A stretch of 45,570 nucleotides of DNA from Acidobacteriota bacterium (lineage in GTDB: Bacteria > Acidobacteriota > CAIWXX01): contig JACPPM010000016.1 of assembly GCA_016191015.1 (NCBI GenBank), positions 1 through 45,570 of the forward strand, given 5' to 3'. The translations under genes were made by a program, and so were the position numbers. The notes under the pieces are model-generated. The model made no database searches. It was not told the origin of the DNA and saw only the letters and a program-made list of their open reading frames with translations. This document shows, in pieces, positions 35,159 to 43,214 of the stretch. How positions within the stretch are numbered: the stretch's first letter is position 1; each line of letters opens with the position of its first letter.

Positions 35159-36712
35159 ATGCGAAACAACATGCTGTGGAAGGTTTTGTCCGTGGTCGCG
35201 ATTGTGGGAGGGTGCGTCTATTTGCTGTACCCCCCGAAGGAGAAGATCAAGCTGGGATTGGACCTGAAGGGGGGCATGCAGCTCGTCATCAAGGTCCAGA
35301 CCGATGATGCGCTGAAAATCCATGCCGACCAGGAGATGCTCCGGCTGGACGACAAGCTCAAGGGCGAGGCCGTGACGGTGAAGTCGATCCAGGCGGGTGG
35401 CGTGGGCGAAATTGTGATCGATGGGGTCGATCCCAAGGACGAGTCCACGGCCGTGAAGGTACTGAAGGAGTACTTCCCCAGCTGGTCGTACTCGACCAAG
35501 CCCGGCACGATGACGTTGCAGATCAAGCCCGAGCTGGCCTCGTCGTTGCGCGAAGAGGCGATCAAGCAGGCGATCGAGACGATCCGCAACCGCGTGGATG
35601 AGTTCGGCGTGGCCGAGCCGTCGGTGCAGCGCCGTGGGTTGACCAGCGATACGGTGCTCGTGCAGCTCCCGGGCGTCGACGACCCGCAGCGCGTGAAGGA
35701 TCTGATCAAGATCACGGCTGTCCTCGAGCTGAAGCTCGTCGAATCGGGGCCCGTCGGGAGCCGGGAATCACTCTTGGCCGCGAGTGGCGGTACGGTACCG
35801 CCCGGCACCGAGGTTGTCACGGGAAAGGGGGAGGATACCGCTCAGGGGCCGGAGTACTACCTGGTCAAGAAGGCCTCGGCGATCACCGGCCGCGACCTGA
35901 GGAATGCGAAGAGAAGCGCAGACCAGTATAATCTCCCCGCGGTGAGCTTCAGTCTGACGCCGGAAGGTGCCGACAAGTTCGAAAAAGTCACCGGTGAGAA
36001 TGTCGGGAAGCTGCTCGCCATCGTTCTCGACGGGCAGGTGGAGTCTGCGCCTCGGATCAACGCGAAGATCTCGGACGAAGGCATCATCGAGGGCAATTTC
36101 ACGACGGACAGGGCTGAGGATCTGGCGCTGGTGTTGCGGAGCGGATCGCTGCCGGCCAGCCTGCAGTTCCTCGAGGAACGCAGCGTCGGCGCCTCGCTCG
36201 GCATGGACTCGATCCGCCAGGGCCTCCGCGCGTCAATTGCCGCGGTGATTGGCGTCATGATCTTCCTCATCGTGTACTACAAAGCCAGCGGCATCAATGC
36301 CACGATCGCATTGATCCTCAACATCGTCATCCTGCTCGGCTGCATGGCCTACTTCCAGGCCACACTGACGCTGCCCGGGATCGCCGGCGTCATCCTCGGC
36401 ATCGGCATGGCGGTGGACGCGAACGTGCTTATCTTTGAGCGAGTCCGTGAGGAATTGCGCATGGGCAAGACGGTCCGATCGGCGGTCGCGGGCGGCTTCG
36501 GGAAGGCTTTTTGGACGATCTTCGATTCGAACCTGACGACGGTGATTTCGGCCGTGTTCCTCTTCCAGTTCGGCAGCGGGCCGATCAAGGGGTACGCCGT
36601 GACGCTGATCCTCGGTATCGCGGCGAGCATGTTCACGGCGATCTTCGTTTCGAGAGTCATGTTCGACTTGACCATGGGATCGAAGACCAAGGTCGAGAAA
36701 CTCAGCATCTAA
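35159..36712 (+). CDS. secD: Protein translocase subunit SecD
   Basis: 517 residues, six membrane segments. First helix then KLGLDLKGGMQLVI (the SecD signature), the large periplasmic P1 region (about 60-330), then helices TM2-TM6 with GIAGVILGIGMAVDANVLIFER, including the Asp of the proton path. Within P1, a stretch (VKKASAITGRDLRNAKR ... SFSLTPEGADKFEKVTGEN) is typical. Drives the late steps of protein export with SecF using proton motive force. secF starts 13 bases after the stop, in the same operon. Confidence 0.97.
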   Translation: MRNNMLWKVLSVVAIVGGCVYLLYPPKEKIKLGLDLKGGMQLVIKVQTDDALKIHADQEMLRLDDKLKGEAVTVKSIQAGGVGEIVIDGVDPKDESTAVKVLKEYFPSWSYSTKPGTMTLQIKPELASSLREEAIKQAIETIRNRVDEFGVAEPSVQRRGLTSDTVLVQLPGVDDPQRVKDLIKITAVLELKLVESGPVGSRESLLAASGGTVPPGTEVVTGKGEDTAQGPEYYLVKKASAITGRDLRNAKRSADQYNLPAVSFSLTPEGADKFEKVTGENVGKLLAIVLDGQVESAPRINAKISDEGIIEGNFTTDRAEDLALVLRSGSLPASLQFLEERSVGASLGMDSIRQGLRASIAAVIGVMIFLIVYYKASGINATIALILNIVILLGCMAYFQATLTLPGIAGVILGIGMAVDANVLIFERVREELRMGKTVRSAVAGGFGKAFWTIFDSNLTTVISAVFLFQFGSGPIKGYAVTLILGIAASMFTAIFVSRVMFDLTMGSKTKVEKLSI

Positions 36713-36725
36713 GGCGGACGGAATC

Positions 36726-37940
36726 ATGGAATTCTTCAAAGAAACACGCATCGACTTCCTGCGCATCCGGTGGATCACCATCGGCATCTCCCTCGTCGTG
36801 ATCCTGACCGGCGCTGTCTCCTACTACGCGAAGGGGGGGTTGAGCTACGGCGTCGATTTCGCCGGCGGCACGATGGTGCACCTCAAGTTCAAGTCCCCGC
36901 ACGACATCTCAAAGCTGCGCGACACGATCAAGGAGATCGGATTCGGCGGAAGCCGCATCCAGCAGCTCGAGGGACAGAACGAGTTCGTGCTCAGGATCGA
37001 GCAGAGCAGCAAGGAGGGTGTGGCGCGGACCGACTCCGAGCTCGATGCGATCCGCACGCGGGTTGTCGATGGGTTCCGCAGCGCCGAAGAGAAGGCGCAG
37101 ATCTCCGCGGGAAAGCTCGACCTGAACACCTCAGGCGTCGATTCGCTCTCCGGCCTGCTCGAGCCGGTCGTTGGGTCGGCCGTTGGGACGACACCGCCGG
37201 CGCGCGAGCTGGCCGGGAGGATCCTCGAACATCGCGACTCGACGATCGCGTCGGGGGGGGCCGGTGGAGTTTTCCAGAGTGTCGAGCAGATCAGGGCCGT
37301 CCCTGGCGTCACGGACGCCGTTTATTCGGCGCTGAAGGACCGCGTCTATTTCGGCGAGATGCGCGTCATCCGGACCGACATGGTCGGACCGCAGGTGGGC
37401 AGGGAGCTCAGGACCAAAGGCATCCAGGCGACGATCTGGGCGCTGCTCGGCATGCTTCTCTACATCACATTCAGGTTCCAATTCGTCTACGGCGTGAGCG
37501 TCATCCTGACCCTCACGCACGATGTCCTGGTGACGATCGGCTTCCTCTCGATCTTTGACTACGACATGGACCTCACAGTTCTGGCAGCCATCCTGACGAT
37601 TGTCGGCTTCTCGGTCAACGACACGATCGTCATCTTTGACCGGATACGGGACAATCTCAAGATCATGAAGAAGGAGAGCCTGATCGATATCTGCAACAAG
37701 TCAGTGAACCAGACGCTCAGCCGGACGATCTTGACCTCGGGTACAGTGTTCGTCACGGTTCTCTCCCTCTTCCTCTTCGGTGGTGACGTCATTCACCCGT
37801 TTGCGTTCACGATGCTGGTGGGCGTGATCTCCGGCAGCTACTCGACGATTTACATTTCGTGCCCGATCCTCGTGTGGTGGAAGCAGGGTGCCGAGTGGCG
37901 GAGGGCGCGGGAGGTTGCGAAGCGGCGGAGCCGGGTGTGA
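36726..37940 (+). CDS. secF: Protein translocase subunit SecF with an enlarged periplasmic domain
   Basis: 404 residues against about 300 for most SecF. The frame keeps all family features: YGVDFAGGTMV near residue 41-51, VGPQVGRELRTKGIQA (220-235), TIVGFSVNDTIVIFDRIRDN and SRTILTSGTVFVTVL. About 85 extra residues lie between P1 and the second helix (about 125-210). They include FQSVEQIRAVPGVTDAVYSA, which resembles a helix-hairpin-helix segment. No frameshift or codon change is evident, so the insert looks native. The family B4 repeat follows the stop at once, and no terminator is clear. Confidence 0.95.
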   Translation: MEFFKETRIDFLRIRWITIGISLVVILTGAVSYYAKGGLSYGVDFAGGTMVHLKFKSPHDISKLRDTIKEIGFGGSRIQQLEGQNEFVLRIEQSSKEGVARTDSELDAIRTRVVDGFRSAEEKAQISAGKLDLNTSGVDSLSGLLEPVVGSAVGTTPPARELAGRILEHRDSTIASGGAGGVFQSVEQIRAVPGVTDAVYSALKDRVYFGEMRVIRTDMVGPQVGRELRTKGIQATIWALLGMLLYITFRFQFVYGVSVILTLTHDVLVTIGFLSIFDYDMDLTVLAAILTIVGFSVNDTIVIFDRIRDNLKIMKKESLIDICNKSVNQTLSRTILTSGTVFVTVLSLFLFGGDVIHPFAFTMLVGVISGSYSTIYISCPILVWWKQGAEWRRAREVAKRRSRV

Positions 37941-38129
37941 CAGCGTCCGGCGCGCTTCGCGCGCCTGGAGCGTAGAGCGTGAGAGCGTTTTTCCGAGCCA
38001 CTCTGATCGTCCGAGTCGACGGCTGCGTTCCTGCATTCCTCCGTTCCTGCTTTCCTGAGAGGAGCCCGGAAGATCTCGCTTCCTCGGAAGTCTTCCCATT
38101 TCGTGCAGGCACTCAACTTCTTGGACACT
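37941..38129 (+). repeat. Family B dispersed repeat, copy B4
   Basis: Holds the second hairpin (GGCGCGC-TTC-GCGCGCC at 37949-37965, loop TTC) and the shared tail to CACTCAACTTCTTGGACACT. It lacks the first 18-bp hairpin. Compared with B1, both sides of the stem differ in matching positions (a C-G pair in B1 is G-C here). With the promoter region below, it fills the 37941-38255 gap. Confidence 0.9.
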
Positions 38130-38181
38130 GACGGAGTCGATGTGTGCTCTGCGGCGGGAAAAAAAGAGTGTTCGGGCGCGA

Positions 38182-38215
38182 GGTGGAGTTGTGCTAGAAT
38201 ATGTCATACTCCACC
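38182..38215 (+). promoter_or_regulatory. Dyad over a -10-like hexamer upstream of tonB
   Basis: GGTGGAGT (38182-38189) and ACTCCACC (38208-38215) are perfect 8-bp inverse arms, 18 bases apart. TAGAAT at 38195-38200 lies between them and would be the -10; no good -35 is seen. The start codon is 41 bases downstream. A repressor or activator site is likely; a hairpin in the leader is an alternative. Confidence 0.5.
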
Positions 38216-38255
38216 CAGCCCAGGCGGGTAGGTGAAGAAAGGTGGGTGATTCATC

Positions 38256-38990
38256 ATGTTCGTAGAATCGATGATCGATTCGGCCCCAAAGCACGGGGGG
38301 AGCCGGCGCCCAGCGACGTTCACTATTGCGGTCGTCGCGCATATCGTCATCATTGGATCGATTGCGGTTATCCCTCTGCTCTCAAACACGAACCTCCCCA
38401 CGGTGGGGGCAATCAGCGCCTTTCTGACAGCCCCACCGCCGCCGCCGCCTCCACCGCCGCCACCCCCGCCGCCCAAAGCTGCGGCGGCGAAGCCGGTCGA
38501 GGTCAAGAAGGTGGACACTCCGCCACCGGATCCGAGCAAGTTCGTCGCACCGGTCGAGATCCCCAAGGAGATCGAAGAGGAACAGATCGACCTCGGGATC
38601 GAGGGTGGTGTTGAAGGCGGTGTCGAAGGCGGTGTGGTCGGTGGAGTGATTGGCGGTGTGGTCGGTGGTGTCGTCGGTGGTGTCGTAGGCGGTGATGCAA
38701 CTTCGCCGATCAGGGTCGGCGGGGACATCAAGCCGCCGAAGCTGATCAAGAAGGTCGAGCCGCGATACCCGGCCATCGCAGCGGCAGCACGGGTCCAGGG
38801 TGTCGTGATTCTGGAGGCGACAACCGACACTAACGGGCGCGTGACGGACGTGCGGGTCCTGAAGTCGATCCCGCTGCTCGACGCGGCGGCAATCGAGGCT
38901 GTTCGGCAGTGGGTCTACACGCCCGTCTATTTGAACGGTCGACCCCAGCCGGTCATTTTTACCGTCACCGTGAATTTTCAACTCCGATAA
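38256..38990 (+). CDS. tonB: Energy transducer TonB
   Basis: 244 residues. AGGTGGGT precedes the ATG at 38256. An N-terminal anchor helix (about 22-42) is followed by a run of Pro (about 59-73), a Lys/Pro linker, and then an unusual tract of GGV-type repeats (about 117-147, period three to eight residues). The C-terminal TonB domain (about 160-244) has PPKLIKKVEPRYPAIA, ARVQGVVILEATTDTNGRV and AIEAVRQWVYTPVYLNGRPQ. It moves energy from ExbB-ExbD to outer-membrane receptors. First gene of tonB-exbB-exbD-exbD. Confidence 0.95.
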   Translation: MFVESMIDSAPKHGGSRRPATFTIAVVAHIVIIGSIAVIPLLSNTNLPTVGAISAFLTAPPPPPPPPPPPPPPKAAAAKPVEVKKVDTPPPDPSKFVAPVEIPKEIEEEQIDLGIEGGVEGGVEGGVVGGVIGGVVGGVVGGVVGGDATSPIRVGGDIKPPKLIKKVEPRYPAIAAAARVQGVVILEATTDTNGRVTDVRVLKSIPLLDAAAIEAVRQWVYTPVYLNGRPQPVIFTVTVNFQLR

Positions 38991-39020
38991 GTCTCGCGAG
39001 TACAACCCAGAGGAGGAAGC

Positions 39021-39707
39021 ATGGAAGGGTTTAGTATCATTGGGATGATCGAGCAGGCTGGGTGGACAGCCCGCGGCGTGTTGCTGGTGCTGGCAGTCAT
39101 GTCGATTTGGTCGATCGGGATCGCGATCGAGCGGTGGATGACATTCAACAAGGCGCGCAAGGAGTCGAGGACGCTGGCCCCGTACCTGGCGAAGTGCCTG
39201 AAGGATGGCCGGATCAAGGACGCGATCGATGCGTCGATGAAGAACAAGCATTCGCACCTGGCGAAGGTCTTGGTCGCCGGGTTGCAGGAGTTCCAGTTCC
39301 AGGAATCAGATCAGTCGGTCGACTTCGAGACCCAGATCGAATCGGCGAAGCGAGCATTGCAGCGGGCCACGGTCATCGGCACGCAGGAGTTCAAGCGCGG
39401 CCTGAACGGCCTTGCCACGATCGGATCGACGGCACCCTTCGTCGGCCTCTTCGGAACGGTGTTCGGCATCATCAGCGCCTTCCAGGGCATGGCGATGACA
39501 GGTTCAGGCGGAATCGGAGCCGTTTCCGCTGGAATCGCCGAGGCGCTCATCACCACCGGCTTCGGCCTCTTCGTGGCCATCCCGGCGGTGTGGTTTTTCA
39601 ACTACTACGTGAACAAGATCGAGGTCTTCAGCGCGGAGATGGATAACTCCTCGGCCGAGCTGCTCAACTACTTCCTCAAAAAGAAGGCTGCCGGGCAGGC
39701 TTCCTAG
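39021..39707 (+). CDS. exbB: MotA/TolQ/ExbB proton channel family protein
   Basis: 228 residues, AGAGGAGG before the ATG. Three membrane helices: an N-terminal one (about 16-36), then two near the C-terminus in GLNGLATIGSTAPFVGLFGTVFGIISAF and GGIGAVSAGIAEALITTGFGLFVAIPA, the ExbB/TolQ signature with its Thr and Gly positions. Forms the pentameric channel around ExbD. Followed 41 bases later by exbD. Confidence 0.95.
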   Translation: MEGFSIIGMIEQAGWTARGVLLVLAVMSIWSIGIAIERWMTFNKARKESRTLAPYLAKCLKDGRIKDAIDASMKNKHSHLAKVLVAGLQEFQFQESDQSVDFETQIESAKRALQRATVIGTQEFKRGLNGLATIGSTAPFVGLFGTVFGIISAFQGMAMTGSGGIGAVSAGIAEALITTGFGLFVAIPAVWFFNYYVNKIEVFSAEMDNSSAELLNYFLKKKAAGQAS

Positions 39708-39748
39708 GCCGATACGGCCTAAATAGGGCCAATCAAGGAGTAACAACG

Positions 39749-40192
39749 ATGGGAATGGATGTCGGCGGCGGCGGGGGGATGAAGAGCGAACCCAATGTGG
39801 TTCCGCTCTGCGACATCCTCCTCGTGCTTCTCATCATCTTCATGGTCATCACCCCGATGTTGCAAAAGGGGGTCGACGTGAGACTGCCTGAGGCGTCGAA
39901 CACGAAAGATCAGCCCGAGCCCACCTCACAGGTAACCCTCGCGATCAAGAACGACGGCACAGTCTATCTGAACTCGGAAATAATTTCGGACCGCACCCAG
40001 CTGAAGGGCCGGATCACGGAAGAGTTCGAGAGCAGGACGGAAAAGGTGCTCTACCTGAAGGCTGACTCGACTCTCGACTACGGCGCGGTCCTCGATGTTC
40101 TCGACGACGTCATGCACGCCGGAATCGAGAACATCGGAGTGGTGACGGAACAGCTCACGAGCGACGAGGACCGTGCGCTCATCGGTGAGTAG
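39749..40192 (+). CDS. exbD: ExbD/TolR biopolymer transport protein, first copy
   Basis: 147 residues. The single helix starts after SEPNVVPLCDILLVLLIIFM; the Asp in PLCDILL is the proton-carrying residue. A periplasmic domain follows (QVTLAIKNDGTVYLNSE; LKADSTLDYGAVLDVLD). The N-terminus has a Gly-rich stretch (VGGGGGM). Pairs with ExbB. A second exbD follows after 21 bases. Confidence 0.95.
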   Translation: MGMDVGGGGGMKSEPNVVPLCDILLVLLIIFMVITPMLQKGVDVRLPEASNTKDQPEPTSQVTLAIKNDGTVYLNSEIISDRTQLKGRITEEFESRTEKVLYLKADSTLDYGAVLDVLDDVMHAGIENIGVVTEQLTSDEDRALIGE

Positions 40193-40213
40193 CGGGCAGG
40201 AGGAGAATACACA

Positions 40214-40660
40214 ATGGATGTAGGCGGCGATACTAGCCACGCGAAATCAGAGCCGAATGTCGTACCCCTCTGCGATATCCTGCTCGTCCTTCTCATCATC
40301 TTCATGATCATCATCCCCGTCACACAAAAGGGGATCGATATCAAACTACCGGAGCCTAATCCCGATCCGGGTCCTCAGCCTCCGTCCCGCTTGATCGTCC
40401 TGAACCTCAAGAAGGACGGCATCTTCATCAACCAGGAATCGGTCCCGCGCGAGCTGCTCAGAGGGCGCCTCAAGGAGATTTTCGACATCCGCGCGGACAA
40501 GACTGCGTTCCTCAAGGCTGAGCCCACCGTGAAGTTTGGCGAAGTCGTCCGCGTCATGGACATCGCCAAGGGTGCCGGTGTGGACACGATCGGGATTATT
40601 ACCGAAAAATCAACACCACAGGCGGCCGCGGCTCCTGCTCCGGCTCCAAGCCCGAACTAG
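40214..40660 (+). CDS. exbD: ExbD/TolR biopolymer transport protein, second copy
   Basis: 148 residues; the N-terminal 50 are nearly the same as in the first copy (KSEPNVVPLCDILLVLLIIF), while the periplasmic part has diverged (RLIVLNLKKDGIFINQES; FGEVVRVMDIAKGAGVD) and ends in a Pro/Ala-rich tail. Two ExbD proteins per operon are common in Gram-negative phyla of this sort and may form mixed dimers in one ExbB channel. The operon's terminator lies just downstream. Confidence 0.95.
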   Translation: MDVGGDTSHAKSEPNVVPLCDILLVLLIIFMIIIPVTQKGIDIKLPEPNPDPGPQPPSRLIVLNLKKDGIFINQESVPRELLRGRLKEIFDIRADKTAFLKAEPTVKFGEVVRVMDIAKGAGVDTIGIITEKSTPQAAAAPAPAPSPN

Positions 40661-40682
40661 AGACTCCAAGCTTCCACCAACG

Positions 40683-40712
40683 AAGGGGGCCGACCGGCCC
40701 CCTTTGCTATTT
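40683..40712 (+). terminator. Rho-independent terminator of the tonB-exbB-exbD operon
   Basis: AAGGGGGCC, loop GACC, GGCCCCCTT, then TGCTATTT. The 9-bp stem is perfect and a T-rich stretch follows. It is 22 bases after the last exbD stop. Confidence 0.9.
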
Positions 40713-40780
40713 CGTCCCGACGAGGTCGCCGCGTGCGGCCGACGGAGGATCTCCTGGAGTGGTCGCCGATCACGCGTGAG

Positions 40781-40805
40781 ATCCTTCGGGCTTCGCCCTC
40801 AGGAT
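40781..40805. repeat. Short palindrome ATCCTTCGGGCTTCGCCCTCAGGAT
   Basis: Outer arms ATCCT/AGGAT and inner GGGC-TTC-GCCC with a two-base mismatch between them. It sits between convergent operons. Similar hairpins are, as I recall, frequent in soil-bacterial genomes; here it could serve as terminator for the - strand operon. Confidence 0.55.
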
Positions 40806-40817
40806 GACGGATATAGT

Positions 40818-41627
40818 TCAGCGGAACACTCCGGCCACGTATTGCAGGGCCCGGGAGATTCCCGCGAGCCCATCCGAGGGGGGGCGCATCTCGATCGAGA
40901 CCCAATTGAGGTAGGGGGCGCCTCGGAGTGCCGCAGCGACGCCGGGATAGTCGATCGGCACGTCTGGACCGACCGGGCCCAGGTTCGGCGCGCTGACATG
41001 GAAATGGCATGCGCGGGCGCCGAGCTTGCGGACCTGGGCCGGGACATCTTCACCAGCCAGGTGCATGGCTGCGGTATCGAGGTGCAGGCCGAACCCGGCG
41101 GAGCCCACGGCCGAGACCAGGTCCTGGGCCTCTTCCGAGGTGGTGACGAAATCGCACTTGTACTGTGGAGGATTGGCCTCGATGCAGAGCACGACGTTCA
41201 GGTCCATGGCTCGCTCGCCGAGCTCCCTGAAAAACGGAATTGCGACATTCAGCGCCTGTTCCAGTGACATCTCACCTCGAGCCCTGTTCACCGGCGAGCC
41301 GAAGACGAGGGCATGCGCGCCGAGACGGCTTGCCAGCCGCATGATGCCAGCGAGGTACTCGCCCGTCTCCTTTCTCCTCTCCGCTGTTCCGAAGATGACC
41401 AGGTCATTCCGCCCGAACAAAAGTGCCTGGAGCGCAACGATCGGAAGCCCGCGCGACTCCCACGAAATCCGATAGGCCGCAACGTCGTGATCGGAGACCT
41501 CGAGCGGGTGGGGCCAGACCTTCGTGGGCGCGATCTCGACACCCTCGACACCGAGCTCGTTCATGCGCTCCGAGACGTCGGGATCCTGCGCCTGTTCCCA
41601 GGCGATGTTGGAAATCGCTATTCTCAC
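40818..41627 (-). CDS. Sugar phosphate isomerase/epimerase family protein (AP endonuclease-2 type TIM barrel)
   Basis: 269 residues starting MRIAISNIAWE, as in many xylose-isomerase-like TIM barrels. Metal-ligand-type positions are Glu in VLCIEANP (about 150), Asp in LHLDTAAMH, His in CHFHVSAPN and Glu in VSIEMRPP. It would isomerise, epimerise or otherwise act on a sugar-like substrate. Last gene of a five-gene operon; its ATG overlaps the stop of the SDR gene (41624-41627). Confidence 0.88.
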   Translation of the reverse strand: MRIAISNIAWEQAQDPDVSERMNELGVEGVEIAPTKVWPHPLEVSDHDVAAYRISWESRGLPIVALQALLFGRNDLVIFGTAERRKETGEYLAGIMRLASRLGAHALVFGSPVNRARGEMSLEQALNVAIPFFRELGERAMDLNVVLCIEANPPQYKCDFVTTSEEAQDLVSAVGSAGFGLHLDTAAMHLAGEDVPAQVRKLGARACHFHVSAPNLGPVGPDVPIDYPGVAAALRGAPYLNWVSIEMRPPSDGLAGISRALQYVAGVFR

Positions 41628-42406
41628 GTCGTCCTCGCCCGCAGTCTCATCAGCTCGCCCTCCACGAAGCGCCTCATCTCGCGCAAGACCTGCTCCTTCC
41701 CATAGAGGTACCGACCATCCTGTCCCCAGGTCCTTCCATGCTTCGAATGCATGTCGTATCTCGCGCGCGGCGGCTGCCCCGTCGCCGGCAACGTCCGGTC
41801 GAAGCAGCGGCGGGCCAGCTCATCGACCGAGACCGGCTCGGTTGCCACATTCACAAGCGCGATTCCGTTTCGCTTGGCGATCTGGGCATCTTCCCAGGTC
41901 CGTTCGACATCGTAGAACTGGAAAATCGAGGCCGGATCGATCGCGTCAAGGCAGTTGTCGTTGAGCAGATCGAAGATCACGTTCTTTCTGAGCCCCGGGC
42001 CAAACAGGCCAGGCAGCCGGAGGACCGTCGTCGCGAACCGGCTTCTTGCGAAATCCTCGACCAAAAGGCGGTGTCGTCCGTACGGGCTGGTCTGTTCCAG
42101 GTCGATCCGCGTGTCTTCGTCGACATCACGTGCGACCGGATACACGTCGATCGTTGAGATGAACACGAACGATGAGGCGGTTGCCTGGCTGAGGCAGTCG
42201 ATGAGCAACTGGATGCTCGCTTTGTCCGCTTCCGGTTCCTTGTTCGCCTTCCACTTTACCCCCGGCGTCCCGGCGCACACGATCTCGTCGAACGACTGCC
42301 CGCGAATCTCCCTGATGTTCTTCGAGTTGAAGCAGGCATCAAACGATGTCTGCTGAAACAGATTCCCCCCCACAAAACCCGTGTGACCGACAAGGCAACG
42401 TCTCAT
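41624..42406 (-). CDS. NAD-dependent epimerase/dehydratase (extended SDR family), atypical
   Basis: 260 residues, shorter than the usual 300-330. The nucleotide-binding motif is GHTGFVGGNLF at the N-terminus. Ser/Thr in FVFISTIDVYP fits the SDR centre. The YxxxK position reads YGRHR, so the catalytic Lys is replaced by Arg; this may weaken activity or reflect a binding or isomerase role. The NNxE-like segment and VNVATEPVSVDELA region are normal for sugar epimerases. Overlaps the isomerase gene; 22 bases separate it from the glycosyltransferase upstream. Confidence 0.82.
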   Translation of the reverse strand: MRRCLVGHTGFVGGNLFQQTSFDACFNSKNIREIRGQSFDEIVCAGTPGVKWKANKEPEADKASIQLLIDCLSQATASSFVFISTIDVYPVARDVDEDTRIDLEQTSPYGRHRLLVEDFARSRFATTVLRLPGLFGPGLRKNVIFDLLNDNCLDAIDPASIFQFYDVERTWEDAQIAKRNGIALVNVATEPVSVDELARRCFDRTLPATGQPPRARYDMHSKHGRTWGQDGRYLYGKEQVLREMRRFVEGELMRLRARTT

Positions 42407-42428
42407 CCCGAGTCCTCCCCTGCCTGTT

Positions 42429-43214
42429 CTACGTCCTTTGATCGTACCTATTGAGACACGCGCGCAGCAGGCATCGCATGACGTCGAAATTTCCCTTGAA
42501 GAAACTGATCTTCGTTGGTGTCTTGCCTTCCTTCGGGTAGATGCGCCGGACGGGGATCTCTTTTACGTTGAACCCAAGCTGGCCCGCTTTGATCGACAGA
42601 TAGTAGTGGAGCTCATACCCGGCAAAAAGGTCCCGGAAGAGCGCGACGCGCGGGTCTGCGAGGAAGCGGCTGCTGTACGCTCGAAAGCCATTCGTGGTGT
42701 CGGTGTATCGCACTCCAGCCGACCAGGAAATCAGAGGCGCATGCAGAAGGCGGATGCCGAGGAGGCGGCTGGCCGGATTGCGCACCGCCTCGCCTCCAGG
42801 GAGAAAGCGAGATCCTTGCACGAAGTCGCCTCCGGCTTCGAGGGCGCCGATGAATCGTGGGATGGCCTCCGGATCGTCTTTTCCGTTTCCGTCCATAAGG
42901 ACGACGCCGTCGTAGCCCTGGTCGAGCGCGTATGCGAAGCCCATGCGGAGCTGAGCGCCGAGGCGCCCAGGGCCTCTCTTGACGAGCAGCGCTCGCACTC
43001 CCGCGCTCCGCAACTCGCTCTCGGCGGTCGAACCGTCCGTGCTCCCGCCGTCGGCGATGATGATATCGGCAACGGAGGCCATCGGGAGCATCTCACGCAG
43101 CTGCGTCCGGATGCGGTCGCCCTCATTGATGACCGGGATGCAGACGCAATAGCGCGTCTTCCTGGCCGCGAGCGCGAGGATGTCGTGCGCCGGAATCTCT
43201 CGCTCCATCCTCAC
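42429..43214 (-). CDS. Family 2 glycosyltransferase, dolichol-phosphate mannosyltransferase-like
   Basis: 261 residues. GTG at 43214 overlaps the TGA of the upstream gene; an ATG two codons in is an alternative. GT-A features: YCVCIPVINEGDRI, IIIADGGSTDGS and VVLMDGNGKDDPEAIP (metal-binding region), QGSRFLPGG, GFRAYSSRF. There is no membrane segment, so it is cytosolic. It probably moves a sugar from NDP-sugar or adds one to a lipid-linked acceptor. Second of the two glycosyltransferases in the operon. Confidence 0.9.
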   Translation of the reverse strand: MRMEREIPAHDILALAARKTRYCVCIPVINEGDRIRTQLREMLPMASVADIIIADGGSTDGSTAESELRSAGVRALLVKRGPGRLGAQLRMGFAYALDQGYDGVVLMDGNGKDDPEAIPRFIGALEAGGDFVQGSRFLPGGEAVRNPASRLLGIRLLHAPLISWSAGVRYTDTTNGFRAYSSRFLADPRVALFRDLFAGYELHYYLSIKAGQLGFNVKEIPVRRIYPKEGKTPTKISFFKGNFDVMRCLLRACLNRYDQRT

